Positions 24,331-34,162 of a stretch of DNA of 64,000 nucleotides are shown here, piece by piece (within the stretch, counting starts at the first letter, position 1; each line of letters starts with the position of its first letter). The notes beneath the pieces were generated by a model. That model was not told the DNA's origin, did no database searches, and saw nothing but the letters and a program-made list of their open reading frames with translations. The DNA comes from Erythroxylum novogranatense (lineage: Eukaryota; Streptophyta; Magnoliopsida; Malpighiales; Erythroxylaceae), in the NCBI GenBank assembly GCA_029891385.1, contig CM057228.1, positions 63,990,523 through 64,054,522 of the forward strand, read 5' to 3'. A program made the translations under genes and the position numbers.

Positions 24331-27309
24331 GGCCTCTGGGACGATGAGATGACTCGTGAAGGAGAACTAGAGACTGCGTGTGGGAAATGGAGCAAGAGTT
24401 CTTTGCATTAACCGTAGGCACTTACTTTTGTCACTCCCCACTGGGCTTGTAATTAAATTGATGAATGTTATTTTGTACTGTATTAACAAAGAACATATTA
24501 TGCATTTCTGTTTAAATAAATTTGGTTTCCATTTGACTTTTAGTAACAATGGTTGTTCTATTAGTTTGAATGGAATGCTTTATGGTACTGGTACATTATG
24601 CAATGGAATTTACATATTAGATATGTCACATCCAATTATGAATGTCAATGACACGAAAAGACATAAACGAGATAATTTAAAATCAACTTACTTATGGCAT
24701 TGTCGCCTTGGCCATATAAATGAGAGACGCATAGCTAAGCTCTATAAGAGTGGTAGTTTAGGATCATTTGATTATGAATCATATGACACATGCGAATCTT
24801 GTTTATTAGGCAAGATGACTAAATTACCCTTTAAGGGAAAGCGTGAACGAGCAACTGGAGTATTAGACCTAATACATTCAGATGTATGTGGTCCGATGTC
24901 CATCCATGTCAGAAGTGGTTGTCTTTACTTCATTACCTTTATTGATGATTATTCTCGATATGGGTACCAGATTCGATGAGATACAAATCTGAAGCATTTG
25001 AAAAGTTCAAACAATTCAGAAATGAAGTAGAAAACCAACTTGGGAAAAGTATCAAGACATTACAATCTGATCGTGGTGGGGAATACTTAGACCAAAAGTT
25101 TTTGGATTATCTCAGAGATAATGGGATTTTATCTCAATGGACTCCTCCTTACACACCACAGCATAATGGTATGACAGAAAGGAGAAATCGAACCTTGTTA
25201 GACATGGTACGATCGATGATGGGCTTTGTAAAGTTACCAAAATCCTTTTGGGGGTATGCAATAGAGACAGTTGTTTACTTGTTAAACAGAGTTCCATCAA
25301 AGACAGTTGATGTTACTCCAAATGAGATGTGGACTAACAAAAGACCCTATCTTACTCATTTGAAAGTTTGGGATTGTCACCTTATGTGAAGCGGACACGG
25401 TCGATAAACTTGATGCAAAGTCGACAAGTGTTTATTCGTAGGATATCCTAAAGAAACAATGGGATATCAATTCTACCTTCCGAGGAACAAAAGGTGTTTG
25501 TTTCAAAGCATGTTGTCTTTTTAGAAAAGAGTTTCTTTTACAAGAAGGCGATGGGAGCAAGATTGAACTTGAAGAAGTTCAAGATGCTCAAACAGACGCA
25601 GATCAATCGCTGAACTCAAACTCGTGACTCATACAGATGAAGTAACAGTTCAACCTTCTACAACACACGAAGTTCAGAGGTCACGTAGGATACGCCTGTT
25701 CCGAGAGATATGGATTTCTCGTGAATGAACAGAATGACGTATTGCTCATAGAAGATGATGAGCCTACCACCTATGAAGAGGTTCTGAAGAGTTCAGAGTC
25801 TCAAAAATGGCTTCAAGCCATGAAAGCTGAAATGGATTCCATGTATGAAAACCAAGTGTGGACTTTGGTTGAGGCATCCGAAGGAATAAAACCCATAGGG
25901 TGCAAATGGGTTTTCAAAAAGAAAACCGACATGGATGGTAATGTAATTACCTATAAAGCAAGGCTTGTGGCTAAAGGTTTTCGTCAAAGACAAGGAGTTG
26001 ACTACGACGAGACCTTCAGCCCAGTAGCAATGCTTAAATCCATTAGAATACTCGTAGCCATTGCCACTCATTATGATTATGAGATATGGCAAATGGATGT
26101 GAAGACAACTTTCCTAAATGGAAATCTAACTGAGGATGTGTATATGACACAACCGAGGACTTCACCTCTATGATGGCGAAAAGGTATGCAAGCTTCAAAA
26201 TCCATCTATGGATTGAAGCAAGCATCCGGAGTTGGAACATCCGTTTGATGAGATAATCAAAGAGTTTGGTTTCTCACAAAATCCGGATGAACACCGTGTG
26301 TATAAGAAGGTTAATGGATTGCAATCGTATTCCTTGTCTGTATGTAGATGACATATTATTGCTAGGAAGCGATGTCTCTATGCTAAAATCGTTAAGATTT
26401 GGTTGTCAAACAATTTGCCATGAAAGACCTTGGTGAAGCAACTTATATCCTTGGGATAAGAATCTATAGAGATAGATCAAAAGGTTGCTTGGTCTTTCAC
26501 AATCAACGACATAGACAAGATGCTAAAGTGAGGTTTAGCATGGAGCAATCAAGAGAGGGTACCTCCGTGACTCATGGGATAACACTCTCAAAATCTATGT
26601 GTCCTAAGACACAAGATGAGAGGATGCGCATGAGTATGATCCGTATGCATCTGCGGTAGGATCTATCATGTCTGTTGTGCTATGTACGAGACCGATGTAT
26701 CATATGCTCTAAGTGTTACGAGCAGATACCAATCGGATCTGGTGAGGGTCATGGGTGGTGTCAAGAATATCCTCAAGTACTTGCGAAGGACTAAGGATGT
26801 GTTCTTGATATATGGGGATGGAGATCTCGGTGAGTGGGTATCTGGATGCCGTTTTCAATCGATAAGGATGATTCCAAATCTCAATCAGGTTATGTATTCA
26901 CCTTTGAATGTCGGGCGATTAGTTGGAAGAGTTCCAAACAAGAGACGATTGTCGATTCAACAACCGAGGCGAGTACATTGCCGTTTAGAAAAGCAAAAAG
27001 AAGCGGTTTGGATCAAGAAGTTCATTCTTGAACTTGGTGTGGTTCCTAGCGATGATGGGCCCATACAGTTGTATTGTGAAAACAATGGGGCTATTATGCG
27101 GCGAAGGAACCAAGGTCTCATCAACGATCCAAACACGTGCCTTGAGATATCATCGATCGAGGAGATCATAGGACGAGGTGGCGCCCGGATCGAGAGAATT
27201 CCCACAGAGCGCGAATATTGTTGATCCGTTGATAAAGCCATTATCACGAAGAGTTTTGATTCTCATGTACTCGCTTTATGGTATTAGATATCAAGGCGAT
27301 TGGCTTTAG
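24331..27309 (+). pseudogene. Copia-1 pol: protease end, integrase, reverse transcriptase, RNase H (broken)
   Basis: The pre-integrase and integrase part spans about 24480-25389 (WHCRLGHINERR, HSDVCGPMS, SDRGGEY with the catalytic Asp at 25069-25071, GMTERRNRT). Reverse transcriptase runs from about 25721 (WKW..KK, ARLVAKGFRQRQGVDYDETF) with a Y-V-D-D-like segment near 26338. RNase H fragments follow to a terminal TAG at 27307-27309. Integrase is interrupted near 24975 and the frame changes many times after 25376. Most differences from Copia-2 in that part are one- or two-base losses at CAG, CTG or CC. The element makes no complete enzyme as read. It is located between gag and the 3' LTR, as expected for Ty1/copia. 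Confidence 0.88.
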
Positions 27310-27323
27310 GTCAAGTGAGAGAT
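27310..27323 (+). other. Copia-1 polypurine tract
   Basis: GTCAAGTGAGAGAT precedes the TGTTAGAG of the 3' LTR. In Copia-2 the tract reads AAGTGGGAGAT. It is the expected plus-strand primer position, here with one G missing. Confidence 0.75.
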
Positions 27324-28542
27324 TGTTAGAGTAGTGCCCTGAAGGCAATCGCCTTTAGCGCATTTTGTACAAATTTGTGTACATGATTTATGAATAAATA
27401 AAGAAAGGCATATTTCATTACGTTGCTGTTCATTATTTATGAACCGATATTGATCAATAAGCAAATTAATGAAGTCCATGATATATGACATAGCATGAAG
27501 GAAATTGTGATGTGATCATACTACTAAGATTCTTATCATGTGCAATTATGTCAGTATCTAAATTATCCCTAGTCATAGGATTATCGAGGCCGGACATCGG
27601 TAATCCGAAAGGACTAGCACATCTCAAACTCCTTGATTTGGTCAAGCGGTGGATCTCGTGGTCGTAAATATGAGATATTTAGGGTTGAGATGTGGATGCT
27701 TACTAGAGGTAGTAAGTACATTGGATGACTGCTATGAGATCATCACATAGATGTCTATTCTAATGTCGGTGATAATCTCATCATAACAATGGTGTAAGTA
27801 TCCTTAGACTTGAGGTGCTCGAGGATATCTTGAATCTTGATTACGTGCTTTGACTCCATTCCTTGTTGCCTTACTAGAGGTCGCTCATAGGGTGGTGCTT
27901 GGGTGCACTTGAGGTATTGAAGGTAATTGAGTAGCCAATAAATGATTCACCACTTACGTGATAGCGAAGATGATACCATGGCCTCTTGTCGGGGTCATTA
28001 CTTAGAAATCTCTGGTCGGAGTATATATGTCATGAAGAGTGTCTTGGTGACATATAAAGTAATGAGTCCTGTGACAAGAGCGATATCACTGGACTAGATT
28101 TGGCGTAGTCGATCTAGTAAGAGTTGACGATTGCCCATACTCATAACCAAGTGGGGTATAGCATGGTGAAAGGACGAATTGCACGGTAATTGTCTATGGA
28201 AAGGTTAAGTAATATGGTTCATGATGAATATAGCTTCATTCGTCAAACCAATTACTTTCCGTAAATTGGGGTCATGATGTGTTGCTAGATATCGCCATGA
28301 CTTGCTCGATTAAGTGTTAATCTAAGTGGCCAACATAACCGGAACCTAATGGGTCACACGATAAGAGTGTCTCGGAGAATTTGTAAAATAGTTTTGGATA
28401 GAGATCCAATATATGGAGAGCAATAGGATTAAATGGATCCCGATGAGATCGAGATATGTCCCGATGAGATCGCGACATCGATATTCTTGAAAAGGGTTTC
28501 GGTGGTTTTTCATCTAGGGACCGGTAGAGCTTCAGGGACCGA
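27324..28542 (+). repeat. Copia-1 3' LTR, first part
   Basis: It starts TGTTAGAGTAGTGCCC and runs to the ACCGA (28538-28542) target site of the solo LTR. Compared with the 5' LTR it carries many small losses that convert CAG or CTG to CG (for example GTCGATCTAG for GTCAGTCTAG near 28100). Confidence 0.92.
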
Positions 28543-30435
28543 TGTAACACCCAAATATCCCCTGGGAGGATACATGGATGCCACCCAAGACAGAACAAAC
28601 AAAATCAAACATTACACATATGCATTATTTTAAAATTTAAGTTTAACACACATATAATACATCTCAGACTTTCCAGAAACAAATCCAAAGAATATGTACA
28701 GGCCCAAATAAACCAAATAAAATACATATTCGAGTGACACAAAAACTCTGACTCCTTTGACCACTGCGGTTGACTTGTCCCAGTCCTTAATCTCTTTGCT
28801 CTGTACCTACACGGGGCAAATCCACCGTGCTAAGCTTATAGCTTAGTAAGTAATCATTTATCTAATTTAACCAGTTTCTTTTCACAATAACGATATCAAC
28901 ATGCATTCAGAGATCAGAGATTAATACTCAGGCAGGCAAAATGCACTTCATAACAGATGTTATCATTAACAGACAAAACAAAGCAAAAGTCCATAAAATA
29001 GAAGTGGGTAACGGACTTATCGAAGATCAAGTCTCGACACGAAGTGTCACGAAGCCTTCTGAGACCGCATCTTCTAGGCATGCCTATTTACCCACAACTC
29101 GGACAGAACAAATCATTCCAGACATTTCATGTGCAATAAATTAGCACTTCCAATAAAATAATCATGCAACAATCGCCTCGGACGTTCATTATCCGGAACA
29201 GTACACAATCAGTACAGCACATATGAGCACGCAGACATTCATTGTCCGGACCAGTACACAATTCAGTACAGAAAAAAAATCAAAGTGAGACCGTCTCGGG
29301 TCTCTTACTTATTACCGATATACTTACTGAAATGACTTACAGAAATTACCGGTATTACTTACTGAAATTATTGACATTACTGAAAGTCCTGATTACTGAC
29401 CTTAAATCGCCCTTACTATTTATTGCCTCGAAGTCCTGGCAATATCTGGCAGTGGTCGTTCCTCTATAATAGGGAACACAGATACAAATTATTATTGTGC
29501 ATAATTACTGTATGATGCATGTTCATGCAAATTTCCTGGATTCTACTGTTCAAAAATATGTATTACTATTCACAAATACGTATTATTACTGTTCACAAAT
29601 ACGTATTATTACTGTTCATAAATACGTATAGATACAGTTTAAAAATATGTATTACTATTCACAAATACGTATTATTTCTGTTCACTATTCACTATACACT
29701 GTTCATCACTATGCTGCACTGTTCATCTTCTTCTTCGACTTCCGAAAATTTCTTTTTTTTTTACTTTCCTTTCTTTTCTTCTCAATTCTTCTCAATTCTT
29801 TTAGCATCATCACTTAAAAACTAACCTATTTAACAAATCTAACTTATCATAATCATCCAAATCATCAAATCTTATAGATCTAAAAATTTCTTTTACCAAT
29901 ATCAGATCTCATCCGACTATCTTATAAAGGACAAGAACAGACCATAGATTCATTATCAAAAGGACTAACCTCGTGATCTGCTGCGAAAAGCGATCGAAAT
30001 CGATCGATAGAGTCATGAACAACACCGATGACGCTATCGGTTCTGTCTCAAAATAATTAATCAACCCGTATATATTCGTTCAATTAGTACTATTGGATGA
30101 ATAGTTAATTACCCAAAAACACACTTATGAATTCTTAGAACAAACAAATACCCAGAATTCCCAGACAGCTTCCAAAAATTCACCAAAAATTCCGTCATAA
30201 AATAATGACTTCCAAATAATTGTTCAAAAATACTAAATACGTCACCAACAATTTCTAAAATCATCAAGTATCCAAAATTACTAAAATTATCTTAATACAG
30301 TCCGAATCAATCCGAAGTGTCATTAAACCAATGTACCCGAAAAATGCCATGAATGCATGCCAAAATGTCAAAGAGACATAACATAAATCGGACTAAAGTT
30401 GCTTAATATGCTAACCCCTAATTTGGGGTGTTACA
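28543..30435. mobile_element. Solo LTR, 1.9 kb, probably Ty3/gypsy
   Basis: It begins TGTAACACCC and ends GGGGTGTTACA, a perfect TG...CA LTR format with extended terminal inverted repeats (AATTTGGGGTGTTACA against TGTAACACCCAAAT). It is flanked by ACCGA at 28538-28542 and 30436-30440. Termini of this type are common in plant gypsy LTRs. No internal coding region, primer site or second LTR is present, so it most likely remains from LTR-LTR recombination. It contains a tandem block near 29565-29690 built on CACAAATACGTATTATTACT. Confidence 0.88.
29548..29690. repeat. Short tandem repeat in the solo LTR
   Basis: About six units of roughly 20-26 bp contain AAATACGTATTATTACTGTT or AAATATGTATTACTATT. 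They are interspersed with TTCAC, and the units are imperfect. Confidence 0.8.
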
Positions 30436-30440
30436 ACCGA

Positions 30441-31071
30441 CCCCAGTGTGACTGAACCACTTCAGCATTTATATATACATATATATATGTTATTAATTAA
30501 TTAAATAATATATATATATATATGTTGCAACGTGGGAGGAAAGAAGAAGCAAAGGAAGCTTCTTTAATTATGCTTAGTCATTAAAACATTAAATGACTAA
30601 AAGACAAAACTTGAAGATGAGAAAGGAAGATGATCGTGGATGAATAATAAAAATGAGGTTTAAAACAAGTTTTAAAACCCAAGTTCATGAGATGATCTTC
30701 GTGGCTTTTAGAAAGAAAGAAGGAAGAAGGATTTTTAGACAATCCTAAGCAAGTTCTCTTCTCACCAACGATCATCAAGGTTTCTTCTCCAAGTTTTCTC
30801 CTTCTCTCCATCGTTTCTCAAGCCCTCCAAGAACAAAGGTAAGATCTAACAGTCTTTAATTTGTTCTAGCTATTCCCGGATCAAAAGGTTTGTCCCGGTT
30901 AGGTTCTCCAATCTCTGCGTGGATACCGTTAGAGACGGTCTCCTTTGGCCATTATGGTTTGAGTTTGTTGTATAGACACATAGATCCTGACTTTCGGGAA
31001 GGTCCCGGAATAAAATTTTTATATTTTTCCGCACCGTGGGCATGTGATGCTCACACCGGGATTTTCCTACA
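30441..31071 (+). repeat. Copia-1 3' LTR, second part
   Basis: This resumes after the second ACCGA copy (30436-30440) with CCCCAGTGTGACTG and ends ...CCTACA. It matches 20662-21293 of the 5' LTR closely, including the TA-rich tract and the end. Confidence 0.92.
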
Positions 31072-31076
31072 ATATA

Positions 31077-31414
31077 TAGATGGGCCGAAGATCAGATATC
31101 CATGTAAAAAGTGTAAACACAAATGTTTCCTTCCTATTGAAGAAGTGAATGGACATTTGTTGAGAAAAGGGTTTATCTCTAATTATTTTGAGTTGACAAG
31201 ACACGGGGAAGTTGGCATTTGTAGCAACTCAAGGGGTAATCAAGTAGAATCGTCTGTGCATTTTAATGAGTTTGAAAGGAGGATTGGATTTAGAACAAAT
31301 TATGTGGAAGAGACTGGAAATCCGTACAGGCAAATGGTTTATGATACAAGCAGTAATACCTTTCACGAAAATATGAGAAATCGATTGCTTTGGAAAAGTT
31401 GGCATTCCACATAG
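31077..31414 (+). pseudogene. CACTA transposase N-terminal exon, 3' part
   Basis: This continues the frame interrupted at 7989. It carries the signature cysteines and helix of the transposase-associated domain: IRYPCKKCKH, then EEVNGHLLRKGFISNYFEL and RHGE. The family pattern is IRCPC-KC...V--HL---GF---Y--W--HGE. The frame stops at 31412-31414. The catalytic transposase_21 domain that normally follows is absent, as the element goes directly to unrelated sequence and then the second gene. The remnant therefore has a putative DNA/protein-interaction domain but no catalytic residues. Confidence 0.85.
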
Positions 31415-31946
31415 CTCATATGCAAATTCACGTACGTATAGGTATTCAGAATAGGTTTCATTATCCCTTTTTAATATGACAATATGTAAGTTCCTTCCTA
31501 TTGTGTTGTAGGTAAATCGTTGTTGAACGTTTCACCAACAAAATTAGCAACAGTGGAAACACTGTTGCAAGAAAGTATTCCAAACCAAACACGTGTGGGA
31601 AAAAATATTTACTGTTTCCATTGGAGAGTTCGAATATGCGAGGAACATTCTCGGGAATCCAGTAATCGGGGAGTCCTTTACCTTTACCGACTCTCATATT
31701 ACTTAGAATCCAATAAAAAAATTAATATGATTGTCATGTATCTCTGTAATACACATGATTGTGCTATAAACTAATTATATTATTGTACTATGACTGTAAC
31801 AATCATTCTCATTACTAAATTCGAAGTTATGACATGAAACAAATCACCTGAATTTCTTTTACATATATTATGTAAAATATTAGATTTAGAATCAAATTTA
31901 AATATTTCAAGGAGAATTCAATAAACAAAAAAATTCAGGTATAAAT
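31415..31946. other. CACTA sequence between the two transposon genes
   Basis: There is no recognisable coding domain. An open stretch of 84 codons (31520-31774) has no family resemblance that I can see. The deletion that removed the TNP2 core must have an edge in or near this interval. Confidence 0.4.
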
Positions 31947-33590
31947 ATGGGACCAAAGAGACAATGTGAGATCATGCGGCCCAGACTTAGAAGCATGTTT
32001 GGAGGGACTTATTGTGAGGGTGGCCCATCACAGACTCTAGTTGCAACTGAGTCACCACCACTACCTCCAACGCCTACAGTTGCAGGAACATCATCACTTG
32101 CAACTGGTGATACGCAACAATCCAATACTCATATATCATCCAATACAGTTATCGATGATGAAGGAGACGAGATCCACCCTGAATCTGAGGGTTTTGATGG
32201 TAGATATTATACTGTTTATCACATGAAACACTATATATGTTTATCATTAACTTATATGTTTAAATTTTTGCAAATTTATTAACTTATTTGTTTTTATATT
32301 AGGTTTATTCCGTCTGAACTTTGTTCAAGACAAATGACATATACATTTAAAGAGATAATTGATCCTGAGGGTTATGCATGGAAGAAGATCTCTCAAGCCA
32401 CAAAGACATTTTACTATCAGGAGTTTGAGGTACAATATGCGATAAATATTTTTTTCCTTTTGTTGTATACATTAATAACATACATATAAATATATTATAA
32501 GTTATCGAATTTATTCTTTTTTATTTTCATAAATGTTTTTAGTGGAGTTCTGAACTCGATGGGATAATATATAGTGTATGGGAGTTGTGAGCTCATACAT
32601 GTTATCGCGACTTTATTAATCAGATACACAATGCTGGTGTACGACCCTCTTTCATTTATGAATCCACATGGAGTCGTTGGTTGGAGTACTGGAGATCACC
32701 TGAGGCAATGCTCATATCGAGCCGTAACTCCACTAACAGATGTGGTAGGTCAGGGGCATGCAGTTTTTCCGTTCATACGGGAGGATCAATTATTTACCGC
32801 GAGCATGCAGAGAGATTTGTAAATATATAAATATTACATTTATATTCTAAATTTTTACTTTGCTATATTTCAATGTAAATTGATGTGTGAATGTTGTGAT
32901 GAACATACATGTGTAGTATGCCTAATGATTATGATTGTTTTGAGTAATTTGCTGGTGTTATTTATGACTGTGTTGAATACTTTATTTTTTTGAACAAGGG
33001 ATAATATCATAAAAATAGAAGAGACTCTGTCAAAATTTTTATAAATTCTAGTTTAACTTATAATATTTCATTATTATGCAGGAAAAGTCTATGGGCGTTA
33101 GGTCTACACTCCATCAGTTGTTTTTGCATACTCACATTAAGAAATATGACGGTGTGACATTCTTCAACAATCGATGTCGAGAATTAAATATATGTGAATT
33201 TCATAGTTTAATATTCAATCTTAATAATTATCACTTACTAATTATAATATAAGCATTGCTTCCTAATAGGACCAAATACAATAAACAATTAGGCAACAAT
33301 TGCAAGATGAACAACTTGTTGATGAGACCCAAATATATTTTGATGCAGTAGGAGGTAGGGACAATTGGGGAAGGATCTTTGGCCTAGGCTCATGTGCCAA
33401 CACATTTTATTCGCACTCCTCTACTATGTATACAATAGTAGCATCTAGTTCAGAGTCGATAACGCGACATATCAATCAGCTTGAGTCCACAGCTCAGACG
33501 TTGATGGAGGTAATAAGTAAACTCCAAAATGACATGGACCAAATGAGAACGAAGGATAGAGACTCACATCAGCCACGCTCACCAAGATAA
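31947..33590 (+). pseudogene. CACTA second gene: plant transposase_24-like (Ptta/En/Spm) protein
   Basis: Likely exons are 31947-32199, 32303-32429, 32543-32823, about 33082-33185 and about 33270-33590. The introns at 32200-32302 and 32430-32542 have GT-AG ends. Family marks in order: a Gly/Pro/Ser/Thr-rich N-terminus; FIPSELCSRQMTYTFKEII; WSRWLEYWRSPEAM; SSRNSTNR; HTGGSI...HAERF; LHQLFLHTHIKK; and YFDAVGGRDNWGRIFGLGS followed by a coiled-coil tail (SITRHINQLESTAQTLMEVI). In CACTA elements this protein class is the accessory subterminal-binding partner. Defects: an in-frame TGA in exon 3 (32588-32590), a TAA at the start of the last exon and a one-base phase problem at the first intron. It lies just inside the right end. 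Confidence 0.8.
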
Positions 33591-33889
33591 TAGAATTGTT
33601 GTTGTCATTAATTTGGTATTCATTTATGTACTATTTACTGTTTTAATTATCAGTTAGGAAAGATTTTTTTTTCTTTTTATGATCATTTAACTTTCTTTTT
33701 AAACAAATTCCATGAGTTGAAAATTCCAAAACTTATGTAAGGATAATTTATAATTGTTCAAATTGAAATCAAATTTCACGACCAAATTTTCGAAAAATTG
33801 TCATTCAACAAGATATTTACAAAGAATTAAAGGTGATTTCAGCAATCTAACAGCTTCCACCTTTGGATTAAATAATCAAGGGTATATTT
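33591..33889. other. CACTA 3' untranslated spacer
   Basis: AT-rich, non-coding sequence between the last transposase_24-like exon and the right subterminal repeats. Nothing further is recognised. Confidence 0.4.
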
Positions 33890-34162
33890 AATGAAGGGTT
33901 GCAATTACCGACGGATATTATCGACGGAATACGAAACTACCAGCAACGGTAGAAACATATTTCGCCGGTTTCCATCGGCAAATTTCTACCAACTATACCG
34001 ACGGTATAAAAACACAGTCTTACCGTCAGTAACATATATTGACTGTGCCCGCGCCGATGTAAGCCTCCATCGCTTTATTCCGTTGGTAAATTTAGTTACC
34101 GATGGAATCTCCGAAATTTTCGTCGGTAAATTTCGTCGGTAATTTCCCTTCTTCTTGTAGTG
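33890..34162. repeat. CACTA right subterminal repeats and terminus
   Basis: Dense copies of ACCGACGG, TTCGCCGG, CCATCGGCAAATTTC, TATACCGACGGTATA, TTACCGATGGAA and TCGTCGGTAAATTTCGTCGG lead to the terminal TTCTTGTAGTG. These mirror the left end and define the CACTA boundary at 34162. Confidence 0.9.

Larger units (their letters stand above)
7990..31071 (+). mobile_element. Copia-1: TNT1-like Ty1/copia LTR retrotransposon with two nested insertions
   Basis: It starts TGTTAGAGTAGTG at 7990 and ends ...TTTTCCTACA at 31071. It is flanked by ATATA on both sides (7985-7989 and 31072-31076). The left LTR is split by an Athila element (8456-19890) and totals about 1.86 kb without it. The right LTR starts at 27324, is split by a solo LTR (28543-30435) and totals about 1.85 kb. 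The primer site at 21295 matches initiator-Met tRNA. Domain order gag, protease, integrase, RT, RNase H is that of Ty1/copia. Copia-2 (53131-62923) is the same family. Confidence 0.95.
3489..34162 (+). mobile_element. CACTA (En/Spm) DNA transposon, enlarged by nested insertions
   Basis: The element starts CACTACAAGAAAA at 3489 and ends TTCTTGTAGTG at 34162, the canonical CACTA termini. The flanking triplets are TCT and TTT, a 2-of-3 match for the expected 3-bp target duplication. Subterminal blocks rich in TACCGACGGAA/TTCCGTCGGTAA-type motifs lie at both ends. Inside are an N-terminal transposase-associated domain (7869-7989 joined to 31077-31414) and an exon series of a second, plant transposase_24-like protein (31947-33590). 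Without the 23.1 kb Copia-1 nest the element is about 7.6 kb. The catalytic TNP2 core (transposase_21 type) is not seen, so this copy is non-autonomous. It is the oldest layer of the nest. Confidence 0.9.

Noticed and set aside
30836..31414. A single 174-codon gene at 30890-31414
   Set aside because: The first 60 codons are Copia-1 LTR sequence fused by chance to the CACTA transposase segment that starts after the ATATA duplication at 31077.
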